From contig JAQXVT010000035.1 in NCBI GenBank assembly GCA_029225065.1, forward strand, positions 1 to 64,000: a stretch of 64,000 bases of DNA, read 5' to 3'. Below, piece by piece: positions 9,318-18,106 of the stretch. Made by a program: the position numbers and the translations under genes. This stretch comes from Lachnospiraceae bacterium. Lineage in GTDB: Bacteria > Bacillota > Clostridia > Lachnospirales > Lachnospiraceae. The notes under the pieces were generated by a model, which worked only from the letters and a program-made list of their open reading frames with translations, made no database searches and was not told the origin of the DNA. How positions within the stretch are numbered: the first letter of the stretch is position 1; each line of letters opens with the position of its first letter.

Positions 9318-10610
9318 CGCATTTTCTGCGTCTGTATCGTCGAATTCAGTGAGTGCAGCAGAGAGGTCGCCCATGAGTGCATTGGTAAAATCTTCAGCAA
9401 GAGAAATTTCCCACGTTTTGCCGTTGTTGGAAAAGGAAAGGGAAAGATCAGTCGTGTGAGTTCCGGTTGTGTTTTTCAGCGTTTCCAGCAAAAGACGGGC
9501 TGTTTCATTTGATTGTGCCACCGGATCGTCACGGATTGATTTTCCAGTGGAAGCGTAAGAGAGCAGCGCTTCTCTATAGGTATGCACAGCGGCAGCCATA
9601 TCGGGACCGGTGATGCGGATGTCCGCGTCTGCATGATCGTCATCTTCATGACAGGTCAGAATTTCCCAGTCGTAGCTGTCAGCAAGCAGGGAGGAAAAGG
9701 CGTCATCGATCTGTGCGGCATACGTTTCATTATAGGTAGAAAAGACATCGTTTAAGTTCAGGTAATCTTTCCATCCGGCAGCATCAAGCGCAGTCAACGC
9801 ATCAAGATGCACACCGAGCACTGTTTTTGCGGGGAGAATATAGGGATCATTCATGTACGAGATAAATCCTCCGACGAGTGCGTCCTCCAGTTCATCGTCG
9901 ACAAGGACCGTCCATCCCTGTTCCTGTCGGGTAAGATGAAACCAGGCAGTCGTTACGACTTCGTCATAGGAATTTTCAGAAAGGGTGTCACAGAGCAGCT
10001 GGTAATAATCTGCGGTAGTCATGGGAGTGGAGAAAATGGAGACGGAACGTTTTAAAATTTCACGGCAGAGATCCTGTGCCAGCGCATACATGTCGATGTT
10101 TGTGAGTGTTGCGCTGACCTCAGCCGTGTCACCGTCAATTTTTTCGTTGTGGATGTGATACTGAAAATGCTGAAAAAAGAGTGCAGCAGCTTTGGCGGCA
10201 TCCTCACCGGGTGAGTCGGCGGCAGGATTTGAAGTGATCAGATTTTCATATGAGACAAAAGACTGGATTGTGGCATCGTCGAGCTCTTCAATGCGTGAGA
10301 GTTCCTGTTCGACAGCAAGAGAAGGCTGATCGAGCCGTCGCTCATTCCAGAAAAAAAGAGCACCGACGAGCAGCAGCTGAAGTGCGAGAATGGCCGGAAT
10401 CCCAAGGCGGAACGACAGATGTCTTGTTTTGTGACGGAACACGTACATGCCCGTAAGGATGCCGATGCTGCCGAAGAAAAAAGCAGTACCAAACAAAACA
10501 CGCTCCGGAACACGCCACCTGTGACGAATCGCACGGCGCTTGTCTATCCCCATGACGGCAAAGCCAAACAGGTTAATCAGGATCAGATATAGAATAAGGA
10601 ATAGTTTCAT
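9309..10610 (-). CDS. DUF1294-like membrane domain fused to an unknown extracytoplasmic region
   Basis: A 433-residue protein. Residues 1-85 resemble DUF1294: a first membrane segment (LYLILINLFGFAVMGIDK), the RHRWRVPE motif, then two further hydrophobic segments ending near ALQLLLVGALFFW. DUF1294 proteins are normally about 80-130 residues with nothing attached. Here some 330 mostly acidic, helical residues follow and are predicted to lie outside the cell. I do not recognise this part. The gene is convergent with the HD gene and overlaps it by 9 bases. Function unknown. Confidence 0.65.
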   Translation of the reverse strand: MKLFLILYLILINLFGFAVMGIDKRRAIRHRWRVPERVLFGTAFFFGSIGILTGMYVFRHKTRHLSFRLGIPAILALQLLLVGALFFWNERRLDQPSLAVEQELSRIEELDDATIQSFVSYENLITSNPAADSPGEDAAKAAALFFQHFQYHIHNEKIDGDTAEVSATLTNIDMYALAQDLCREILKRSVSIFSTPMTTADYYQLLCDTLSENSYDEVVTTAWFHLTRQEQGWTVLVDDELEDALVGGFISYMNDPYILPAKTVLGVHLDALTALDAAGWKDYLNLNDVFSTYNETYAAQIDDAFSSLLADSYDWEILTCHEDDDHADADIRITGPDMAAAVHTYREALLSYASTGKSIRDDPVAQSNETARLLLETLKNTTGTHTTDLSLSFSNNGKTWEISLAEDFTNALMGDLSAALTEFDDTDAENALQ

Positions 10611-10949
10611 ATTAAAATATAACTCCGTTCTTTCAAAATAAACTTCATTTTTAATAGATTGTACATGAAAAGCAGAAATATGTCAACGAAATGGAATATG
10701 TGACTATAGAATGATGTTTTGTGCGGTAAAAAATGACAGTAAACGACATTCTGAGAAGAACGGCTCTATCCAAAAGAAGTATGATACAATTCGGGTTTTT
10801 AGATAAGCATGCAGCGATTCGGAAAATGTGAAAAAACAATGACTTTTGGAAGTATTAAGAAAATATCTCTTTCTTTTGCAAAAAGTTGTGGTATTATGTT
10901 AAAAGTTAAAACGATAAAATTAAGATTCGGATTAAAGGGGAATTGATTC
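10611..10949. other. AT-rich intergenic region between divergent genes
   Basis: 339 bases between the leftward DUF1294-fusion gene and the rightward efflux cluster. It must hold both promoters. A possible rightward -10 (TATTAT at about 10892) lacks a convincing -35. No repeat, RNA gene or small gene was recognised. Confidence 0.4.
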
Positions 10950-12485
10950 ATGAAAAAAGCAGTAATCGCGTTTCTGGTAATTGGTATTGTCGGAGCGGGC
11001 GGATACGGTGTCTATCATCATTTCTTTGAAAATACAGCGCAGCAGCGTGTGTCTTCCACAAGCGAAGATGCGGTCTATGTAGACCAGGTATCAGTGATCA
11101 CAGGATATGGAAGTACGGGAAGTACAGTGGCAGACCGCTATGCAGGTGAGGTGGAACCGCAGGCTACACTGGAAGTAAAACTTGAAAATGAGCGCACGGT
11201 AAAGCAGTGTTTTGTAAAAGAGGGACAGGAAGTCAAGGAAGGGCAGCGTCTGTTTGTATATGATACAAAGGATGACGAAGATAAGCTTGCTCAGGCAGAG
11301 ATTGATATTGAGCGTGCTCAGGGTGATATTGAACTGCTGAATAAGAGCATTGCACAGAATGAAAAAGATAAAAAGAATGCGAGCGCTGATGATCAGCTTT
11401 CTTATACAACGCAGATTTTAAGTGATCAGAATGAGATTAAGCAGAAAGAATACGAGATCAAATCAAAGCAGCTCGAAATTAAAAATCTGAAAGAGACCAT
11501 TTCAAGTGCGACCGTGACGGCAGAGATGGCCGGTATCGTACAGTCAATCACAGATCCGAACAGTTCTTCTGACTCTTATTCTTATTCCTCTTCAGGTGAT
11601 TCTACGGTGTATATCAAGATTCTTGCGGCAGGGGATTACAGGATTAAAGGAAGCGTGAATGAGCAGAATCTGCAGAATCTGCAGGCACTCTATGATTCCG
11701 CGACGCCGGTGCTTGTGCATTCCCGCGTGGATGCGACTAAGACATGGAATGGTACGATTTCAGAGATTAAAACGGACAAGGCAGAGGACAACAGTGATTC
11801 CTCTTATATGTGGGGAAACAGCTCAGATTCGGGAAGCTCCAATTATACGTTTTATGTGGAACTGGACACATCGGAAGGACTGATTCTTGGACAGCATGTT
11901 TATATGGAAGCGGATGAAGGCCAGCAGGAAGTAAAGACCGGCATGTGGCTTGGTGAGTACTATATAGAGCAGGATGATGACGGTACAGCGTATGTATGGC
12001 TGGCAAACAAAAATAATGTGTTGGAGAAACATCCGGTTACGCTTGGCGAATATGATGAAGATCTGATGGAGTATGAGATTACGGATGGACTGTCTGAAGA
12101 TGACTATATTACGGTTGTACAGGAAGACCTGACCGAGGGAACGCCAGTCATTTATAATGATTACAGTTCAGATGGAACGATGGACTTTGACAGCATGGAT
12201 AATTCTGGTGAGATGCTGGATAATTATGGAGATGACAGTGCGGACATGTCAGCATATGACAATGGTTCGATGGATAACGGGGATTACAGTTCCTACGATG
12301 AAAATTCAATGGACGGAGCAGACTATAGTTCCTATGATGAAAATTCCGCAGATGGTTTTGATGACGGCTCATATGATGATACAGGTTATGATATCTATGA
12401 TGCGGATCAGGAAGACGGAACTTATATAGATGACTCAGACAATGTTCTGTTAAACGGAGCAAATTCGCTCGGAACAGTTGGATGA
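10950..12485 (+). CDS. Efflux transporter periplasmic-type adaptor subunit (HlyD/MacA-like) with acidic tail
   Basis: A 511-residue adaptor of the membrane-fusion protein family, anchored by an N-terminal membrane segment (about residues 4-25). A lipoyl-like half-motif (VKEGQEVKEGQRLFVYD) leads into an alpha-hairpin of about 65 residues, then the second lipoyl half (TVTAEMAGIVQSI) and beta-barrel parts. From about residue 404 to 495 the protein is a low-complexity tail rich in Asp, Ser, Tyr, Met and Asn, with a 13-residue duplication based on YSSYDENS. Acidic tails of this kind are not usual for MacA. ATG 10950 follows AAAGGGG. It is first in a four-gene ABC transporter cluster; the exported substrate is unknown. 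Confidence 0.85.
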   Translation: MKKAVIAFLVIGIVGAGGYGVYHHFFENTAQQRVSSTSEDAVYVDQVSVITGYGSTGSTVADRYAGEVEPQATLEVKLENERTVKQCFVKEGQEVKEGQRLFVYDTKDDEDKLAQAEIDIERAQGDIELLNKSIAQNEKDKKNASADDQLSYTTQILSDQNEIKQKEYEIKSKQLEIKNLKETISSATVTAEMAGIVQSITDPNSSSDSYSYSSSGDSTVYIKILAAGDYRIKGSVNEQNLQNLQALYDSATPVLVHSRVDATKTWNGTISEIKTDKAEDNSDSSYMWGNSSDSGSSNYTFYVELDTSEGLILGQHVYMEADEGQQEVKTGMWLGEYYIEQDDDGTAYVWLANKNNVLEKHPVTLGEYDEDLMEYEITDGLSEDDYITVVQEDLTEGTPVIYNDYSSDGTMDFDSMDNSGEMLDNYGDDSADMSAYDNGSMDNGDYSSYDENSMDGADYSSYDENSADGFDDGSYDDTGYDIYDADQEDGTYIDDSDNVLLNGANSLGTVG

Positions 12486-12504
12486 ATACGGGGAGGTAAC
12501 AGTT

Positions 12505-13188
12505 GTGATCCTGAAACTGGAGCATATTTATAAGGATTATATTCAGGGGAAGATGACAGTCCCGGTACTCAAAGATGTCAGTCTTTATGTGGAGGAAGGA
12601 GAGTATGTGGCAATCATGGGACCGTCTGGTTCCGGTAAGTCTACACTGATGAATATTATCGGATGTCTGGATTTGCCGACTTCCGGCAGCTATGAACTTG
12701 CCGGAAGTGACGTTCTTTCTTTAAATGAAAATAAACTGGCAGATCTGCGGCTCGGCACGATCGGATTTGTATTTCAGAATTTTCAGCTGCTTCCGCGTAT
12801 GTCGGCGCTGGAAAATGTGGCACTTCCGCTTGTGTATGCCGGAGTACGCAAAAAGGTGCGCAGAGAGCGGGCAAGGGAAGCTCTTGTGCGGGTTGGACTT
12901 GAGGATCGTACGGCGTTCAATCCGACACAGCTTTCGGGAGGTCAGAAGCAGCGTGTGGCAATCGCGCGGGCTATGGTGAACAAGCCGAAGATTCTGCTTG
13001 CAGATGAGCCTACCGGAGCACTGGATTCCAAGTCGAGTGCACAGGTTATGGAATTGTTTCAGAAGCTGAATGAGGAAGGTGTAACGGTAGTTATGATTAC
13101 GCATGATCCGGGAATTGCACATCACGCAAAGCGAATTGTGGATATTTTTGACGGAGAGATTTCAGAACACAGGGAGGCGGTTCAATGA
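12505..13188 (+). CDS. ABC transporter ATP-binding protein, MacB/LolD type
   Basis: A 227-residue ATPase. Walker A GPSGSGKST, Q-loop FVFQNFQLLP, signature LSGGQKQR, Walker B ILLADEPTGALD and the H-loop THD are all present. The sequence is of the MacB/LolD/FtsE-like class that pairs with FtsX/MacB-fold permeases. GTG 12505 is chosen because GGGAGG lies 8 bases before it; a TTG at 12478 would overlap the preceding gene. The stop overlaps the next start as ATGA (13185-13188), which couples translation of ATPase and giant adaptor. It presumably forms one complex with the permease at 16638. Confidence 0.94.
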   Translation: MILKLEHIYKDYIQGKMTVPVLKDVSLYVEEGEYVAIMGPSGSGKSTLMNIIGCLDLPTSGSYELAGSDVLSLNENKLADLRLGTIGFVFQNFQLLPRMSALENVALPLVYAGVRKKVRRERAREALVRVGLEDRTAFNPTQLSGGQKQRVAIARAMVNKPKILLADEPTGALDSKSSAQVMELFQKLNEEGVTVVMITHDPGIAHHAKRIVDIFDGEISEHREAVQ

Positions 13189-16100
13189 AAAAGGCAGGAA
13201 TGGTAGTAATCAGCCTTGTAGTGACGGCGGCTCTGGTCGGTGGAGTCGGATACGGCGCGTATTATACAATGCAGGGGAAAAAGGAGCCGGTAGAGGTAGT
13301 ACCGGTTATCAATGTGAATTCCGGCTACTGGGGAGACGATGAAACCGTATATGGAACAGTTACTTCACAGGTGGCACAGACCATCACGCTGAATGAAGAA
13401 TATCAGATTGATAAGATTTATGTTTCTGCGGGCGATACAGTAAAGGAAGGAACACCGCTTTTTTCCTATGATATGACACTTCCGGAGCTCGAGCTTGAGA
13501 TGGCGGAGCTTGATCTGCAGGCAAAGGAACTGGAAAAGGTTAAGCTGGAAAAAGATCTGGATAAACTGAAAAAGACAAAGACTTCCGCATCACTGGAACA
13601 TGACAGCATGGTAAAGACCGCTTCCGCAGATGAAGTGATTCTTGATGACGGAAATGATGCACCAGTACCAGCTGGAAATGATCCGGCAGAAAACCAGACG
13701 GAGCCGGCAGCAGCTGATGTGACTTCCGGCGGCAGCATTTCTGTAGACGGTGTAGAAGCGGTTGACAGCGTACCGGAAGCAGCGAAAACAGAGAACCAGA
13801 GCGGAGAAGAAAGCGGCAATGGTACAGTAAATACACAGGACAGTACGGTGATCGATGCCGTTTCGAGTTATGAAACCCTGGTATCCATGATAGATGTGCT
13901 GTTTCAGGCGCATGGTGATTCACTGACGGCTGAAGAAATTGGCGGGGCAGTGAAAGACTGCGTGGCATATTACCGGAAAAATCTTGCAGATAAAAAAACT
14001 GTGTCCGATGGGACAGAGAAAATTTCTTATGTGCTGAAAGACAGTGTGAAGGAAGCACTTGGGGAAGACGGGACAAAGGAACTGGAAGAGAGTGCAAAAC
14101 TGATGGAAAAATATCAGATCCGTTATGTGGAGCTTTTAATCCGGGAACTGGATCCTGAAAATCCAGGTGATTTTTCACAGGCAGTGCAGGAGGCCCGGGA
14201 ACAGTATGAGGATCTGACGGCGGATGCAAAGACGGAGGTGTCCAATTTTGACCGTCTGACCGAGATGGAAACGAAGACAGCATCGCAGGAGACGCTTCCG
14301 GAGAATCAGACAGAAGATCCGAACGGCAATTCCGATCCGGTTGAAACAGAGCTTCAGACTGAGATGGAGACGGAAAGCGAAGCAGGAACCGAAACCGAGA
14401 CGGGAACGGAAGTACAGACGGAAACCGAAACCGAGACGGAAACGGAAGTACAGACAGAAAACGAGACGGGAACGGAAATACAGACGGAAACCGAAACCGA
14501 GACGGAAACAGGAGCACAGACGGAAACCGAGACCGAAACGGAAACGGGAGCACAGACCGAACCCGAGACAGAGACGGAAACGGGAGTGCAGACGGAAACC
14601 GAGACAGAAACAGAAACGGGAGCACAGACGGAAACCGAGACAGAGACGGAAACGGGAGCGCAAACCGAAACTGAAACAGAGACGGAAACGGGAGCACAGA
14701 CCGAAACTGAAACAGAAACAGAAACGGGAGTGCAGACCGAAACAGAGACGGAAACCGAGAGCGAGACAGAGGCACCGCTTCTGTATCCGGTAACGATTAC
14801 GAACGGGCGTATCAATGAGGAAGAGGCTGAAACAGTGGAGCTTCCGGCAAGTGTCACAGTTACCATTACGGCTGTGCCGGAGGATGGTCAGCAGACATTT
14901 ATGGGATGGAAAGTGACACCGGCGGATGTGGAACTGGCAGATCCTACGGCAGAGACGACAACGTTTGTGATGCCGGAGCACGCGGTTGAGATAGAAGCGC
15001 TTTTTTCAGAAAAGATAGATTCACGGATCAGTGCCTTTCTTTCTCTTGCGGAGACAGCACTTGGAGCAGACGGAGTGACACTGGATCATTATGATGCGGC
15101 AGCGTTGGAAACAGCACTCATTTATTATCAGGCAAATCTTGCAGTTGCCACGGATGATATCGTGGATGGAACTGTTACGACGATGGAAGAGTATCAGCTG
15201 GCGCAGGTCGTACAGAATTATCTGAAGGAAGCAGGAAAAGAAGAGCAGATTGCATATCTGCGGGGAAGATACAAACAGCTGTGTCAGATGTTCGTAAAAA
15301 CGCTGGTTGATGATCTGGAAACGGTTTTGAAAAACGATGGTATATCGCTGGTATCGAAACGAGAGGCATTTGAAAAGGCAAAGAAGGCATATGAGAATCT
15401 CGGTGATACCTGGCGGGACGAACTGGATCAGAGCGTATACAGCGATACAGGCAATGAGACAGAACCATCTGATGGAAGCTGGAGCCATAATGGCGAGACG
15501 ACACCGATTCAGGACAGTATGGATTCGACGGAGAGCCAGACAGGGGATGTTTCGGAGAGTGAGACAGAAGCGCCGACTGTGACAGTGCTTACCTACGGAG
15601 AACGACTGGCAGTATATGAGGTTGTTCTGATGATTCAGGAACTTGATCCGACGATTCAGGAGGATCTTTTGATTGAAAAGCTGAAAGAAGTAAGAGATGC
15701 TTATCTGGCATTGAGCGACGGACAGAAAGCGGCAGTCTGGAACAGTGATACGCTGATTTCTTTGCTGAAGCAGTACGGTTTGTGGTCGGAAGAACCGCAG
15801 ACGGAGCCGGGAGAACCGGATTTCCCGGATGACGTCGGCGGAGGATTCGACGATGGAGGGGATTTGGACTATACAGCAGAGGAATTAAAAGACCTGATCG
15901 ATGACAAAGAGCGGGAAATCAAGACATGTGATCTTGATATCCGTGAAAAGGAGCTGAAACTGGAGCAGAGCAAACGGATCGTAGACGGAAAAGTAGTCAA
16001 GAGTACGATGGACGGCATGGTGATCAGCATTGGATCTGCTGACGGGACTTCAGATACGGACGGGTATTTTGCAAAAGTGGCCAACACTTCCGGACTTTAT

Positions 16101-16619
16101 CTGAAAGGTACGATCGATGAACTTTCGGTCAGCAATCTGCATGAAGGCGATACGGTAACGGGCAATTCAGCAAACGGAATGAGCTTTACGGCTGTGATTA
16201 AGGAGGTTTCCCAGTATCCGGACCCGAATGGGGCAGAAAACCTGATGTATTACAGTGGATCACAGAATACGAATGTTACCTATTATCCGTTTTATGCACT
16301 GATTGAAGATTCGGAAGGAATTGAGGAGGGTCAGGCGACATTCCAGTTTACCGGAAGCGGCGAGGATTCCTCGAGCGATATTTATCTGCCGAAGTATCTT
16401 GTGCGTGAGGAGAGCGATGGAAGATCTTACGTATACAAGGATGATAATGGTAAGCTGAAGAAACAGTATGTAGGAACCGGAAAGACAGTTTATGATTATG
16501 CGATTCAGATAAGCTCCGGCCTTTCCATGGACGATAAGATTGCATTTCCATATGGTGATGATGTGACAGAGGGTGCACAGACGAAGGAAGTGGATAATCT
16601 TACTGCGCTGTCGGAGTAA
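13185..16619 (+). CDS. Giant membrane-fusion adaptor with surface-protein insertion in its hairpin
   Basis: 1144 residues, against about 350-500 for normal adaptors. Residues 1-130 hold a membrane anchor (VVISLVVTAALVGGVGYGAYY), the first lipoyl half (IYVSAGDTVKEGTPLFSYD) and the ascending helix. Residues about 900-1144 hold the descending helix (EREIKTCDLDIREKELKLEQ), the second lipoyl half (VVKSTMDGMVISIG) and the barrel domains. Between them, at the hairpin tip, lie: a Thr/Ser-rich linker; a helical unit; a Thr/Glu 12-residue repeat tract (about 390-527); an InlB-like repeat with FMGWKVTP and TFVMPEHAVEIEALF (about 533-608); and more helical units, two of which share ELDP and a later Val-x-Asn motif. 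In Gram-negative adaptors the tip meets TolC, which is absent here, so the insertion probably reaches into or beyond the cell wall. Confidence 0.85.
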   Translation: MKKAGMVVISLVVTAALVGGVGYGAYYTMQGKKEPVEVVPVINVNSGYWGDDETVYGTVTSQVAQTITLNEEYQIDKIYVSAGDTVKEGTPLFSYDMTLPELELEMAELDLQAKELEKVKLEKDLDKLKKTKTSASLEHDSMVKTASADEVILDDGNDAPVPAGNDPAENQTEPAAADVTSGGSISVDGVEAVDSVPEAAKTENQSGEESGNGTVNTQDSTVIDAVSSYETLVSMIDVLFQAHGDSLTAEEIGGAVKDCVAYYRKNLADKKTVSDGTEKISYVLKDSVKEALGEDGTKELEESAKLMEKYQIRYVELLIRELDPENPGDFSQAVQEAREQYEDLTADAKTEVSNFDRLTEMETKTASQETLPENQTEDPNGNSDPVETELQTEMETESEAGTETETGTEVQTETETETETEVQTENETGTEIQTETETETETGAQTETETETETGAQTEPETETETGVQTETETETETGAQTETETETETGAQTETETETETGAQTETETETETGVQTETETETESETEAPLLYPVTITNGRINEEEAETVELPASVTVTITAVPEDGQQTFMGWKVTPADVELADPTAETTTFVMPEHAVEIEALFSEKIDSRISAFLSLAETALGADGVTLDHYDAAALETALIYYQANLAVATDDIVDGTVTTMEEYQLAQVVQNYLKEAGKEEQIAYLRGRYKQLCQMFVKTLVDDLETVLKNDGISLVSKREAFEKAKKAYENLGDTWRDELDQSVYSDTGNETEPSDGSWSHNGETTPIQDSMDSTESQTGDVSESETEAPTVTVLTYGERLAVYEVVLMIQELDPTIQEDLLIEKLKEVRDAYLALSDGQKAAVWNSDTLISLLKQYGLWSEEPQTEPGEPDFPDDVGGGFDDGGDLDYTAEELKDLIDDKEREIKTCDLDIREKELKLEQSKRIVDGKVVKSTMDGMVISIGSADGTSDTDGYFAKVANTSGLYLKGTIDELSVSNLHEGDTVTGNSANGMSFTAVIKEVSQYPDPNGAENLMYYSGSQNTNVTYYPFYALIEDSEGIEEGQATFQFTGSGEDSSSDIYLPKYLVREESDGRSYVYKDDNGKLKKQYVGTGKTVYDYAIQISSGLSMDDKIAFPYGDDVTEGAQTKEVDNLTALSE
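14396..14765 (+). repeat. In-frame 36-bp tandem repeat encoding Thr/Glu-rich units
   Basis: About ten units, most of 36 bases, encode variants of TETETETETGAQ; unit ends vary as GAQ, GVQ, EVQ and EIQ. The DNA alternates GAAAC/GAGAC steps with synonymous changes between copies, so the protein repeat is kept while the DNA has drifted. The reverse frames give long but meaningless SV-repeat open frames. Copy number is likely to vary between strains. Confidence 0.9.
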
Positions 16620-16637
16620 AAGAAGGGGGAAAGGAAA

Positions 16638-17894
16638 TTGTTAGAGAATGTGAGACTGTCCTTTCAGGGCATCTGGTCGCATAAAATGAGATCGTTTCTG
16701 ACGATGCTCGGTATCATCATCGGTATCGCGGCGATCATTTCGATTGTATCGACGATTAAGGGAACAAACGAGGAGATCAAAAACAGCCTGATCGGAGCTG
16801 GAAACAATGCGGTGAATGTTCAGATCAATCAGCAGGGCTATGCACTGACAATTTATTCTTCATCAGATATCCCGTTTGGAATCCCGGAGGTGACCGACGA
16901 GACGAAGCAGGAAATTCTGGATCTCGATACGGTGGAGAATGTTACAAGCTACAAGGAGCGGCAGAGCCCGGATGGCATTTTTTATCAGGACAAAGCGATG
17001 TCAAGCGGCTGCATCCGTGGAATTGATGAGAACTATTTTGCAACTTCCGGCTATGTGATTAAGACAGGGCGGAATTTTGTGGAAGAGGATTATGCGGAGT
17101 TCCGCAAGGTGCTGATTATTGATACGAACGCGGCGAAAGCACTTTTTGAGGATGAATCGCCGATCGGTAAGACGATCGAGATCAGCAAGCAGCCGTACAC
17201 CGTTATCGGCGTTGCGGCTCAGGCCAACTCGTACGAGCCGACAATCACGAATCTGACACAGTACGACAGCTATGCGAGCAGCAAAATCAGCTATCTGTTT
17301 ATGCCGAAGACCTGCTGGCCGATCAGCTACTCATATGATGAGCCGGAAAATGTGATCGTAAAGGCAAAGAGTACCGATGATATGGAGAGCGCCGGCCAGA
17401 GCGTGGAGAAAATTTTAAATGCGACGATTTCTTCTACGCAGACGAATGCAAAATACAAGGCAGACAATCTGCTTGAGCAGGCGAGAAACATGCAGAAGTT
17501 AAGTGCGGCGACGAACAACCAGCTGATCTGGATTGCGAGCATTTCACTTCTGGTCGGCGGTATCGGCGTTATGAACATCATGCTGGTATCCGTTACCGAA
17601 CGAACGAGCGAGATCGGTTTGAAAAAGGCGATCGGCGCGAGAAAGAATACGATCCTCGGCCAGTTCCTGACGGAGGCGGCCGTGCTGACAAGCATGGGCG
17701 GAATCCTCGGTGTGATCGCAGGTATTATCATGGCGCAGGTGATCAGCAGGATATCGGGCGTCACGGTGGCTATCAGCGTCCCGGCGGCGGTGATCGCGGT
17801 GCTGTTCTCGATGCTGATCGGAATCGTCTTCGGACTGCTGCCGTCGATCAAGGCGGCGAACTTGAATCCGATTGATGCGCTGCGAAGAGAGTAG
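16638..17894 (+). CDS. ABC transporter permease, MacB/FtsX fold
   Basis: A 418-residue permease. One membrane helix near residue 20-42 (FLTMLGIIIGIAAIISI, the MacB N-terminal signature) is followed by an extracellular MacB periplasmic-core-like domain. Three C-terminal helices (about 295-410) make the FtsX-like core, including the RTSEIGLKKAIGARK motif between the first two. The start is TTG 16638 behind AGAAGGGGGAAAGGA, and no ATG fits better. It is last in the cluster, 18 bases after the giant adaptor. Together the four genes form a MacAB-like exporter with two adaptors; antimicrobial peptide, toxin or surface-molecule export are all possible. Confidence 0.93.
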   Translation: MLENVRLSFQGIWSHKMRSFLTMLGIIIGIAAIISIVSTIKGTNEEIKNSLIGAGNNAVNVQINQQGYALTIYSSSDIPFGIPEVTDETKQEILDLDTVENVTSYKERQSPDGIFYQDKAMSSGCIRGIDENYFATSGYVIKTGRNFVEEDYAEFRKVLIIDTNAAKALFEDESPIGKTIEISKQPYTVIGVAAQANSYEPTITNLTQYDSYASSKISYLFMPKTCWPISYSYDEPENVIVKAKSTDDMESAGQSVEKILNATISSTQTNAKYKADNLLEQARNMQKLSAATNNQLIWIASISLLVGGIGVMNIMLVSVTERTSEIGLKKAIGARKNTILGQFLTEAAVLTSMGGILGVIAGIIMAQVISRISGVTVAISVPAAVIAVLFSMLIGIVFGLLPSIKAANLNPIDALRRE

Positions 17895-17899
17895 GGCGG

Positions 17900-17945
17900 C
17901 AAGCGTTTTACGCCTGCTTTATGAAATTTTACTTGGCTCTGAACG
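17900..17945 (+). repeat. Half copy of the palindromic intergenic element
   Basis: About 45 bases match the right half of the 26544-26638 element, sharing GCGTTTTACG, GCTTT, AAATTTTAC and CTCTGAAC in the same order and spacing. It lies just after the permease stop. Confidence 0.6.
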
Positions 17946-17966
17946 GTAAATAAAATATAGCAAAAA

Positions 17967-17992
17967 AGGGGCTTGTCAGATGACAGCCCCTT
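17967..17992. terminator. Hairpin between the efflux cluster and rpsB
   Basis: GGGGCTTGTCA pairs with TGACAGCCCC around a 2-base loop, with one bulged T. An A-run lies to the left but no T-run to the right, so it would work better on the minus strand. The -35 box of the rpsB promoter lies inside it. Confidence 0.4.
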
Positions 17993-18002
17993 ATGCTATA
18001 AT
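17973..18002 (+). promoter_or_regulatory. Promoter of rpsB-tsf
   Basis: TTGTCA, 18-base spacer, TATAAT with an extended TGC just before the -10. It lies about 105 bases before rpsB, which fits a strong ribosomal-protein promoter with a leader. Confidence 0.75.
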
Positions 18003-18023
18003 ACGAGAGTTGCAGATTAAACA

Positions 18024-18078
18024 CGTATGTGGATTTCGGAGACGGTGCCTTATGGTTCCTCCGAACATGAGACATACG
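18024..18078 (+). promoter_or_regulatory. Structured 5' leader of rpsB
   Basis: Two nested perfect helices: CGTATGT (18024-18030) pairs with ACATACG (18072-18078), and TTCGGAG (18035-18041) pairs with CTCCGAA (18059-18065). The stem ends about 16 bases before the AAAAGGAG ribosome binding site. This layout suits autogenous control by S2, but that is inferred. Confidence 0.55.
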
Positions 18079-18106
18079 GAAGAAAACAACCAAAAGGAGA
18101 AAAGAC

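Noticed and set aside
14396-14765. CRISPR-like array of 36-bp units
   Set aside because: The units follow one another with no spacers and keep one reading frame; they encode protein.
14354-14866. Long open frames with SVSV or RSRF repeats on both strands
   Set aside because: They are shadows of the Thr/Glu repeat tract of the giant adaptor; a periodic sequence keeps all frames open.
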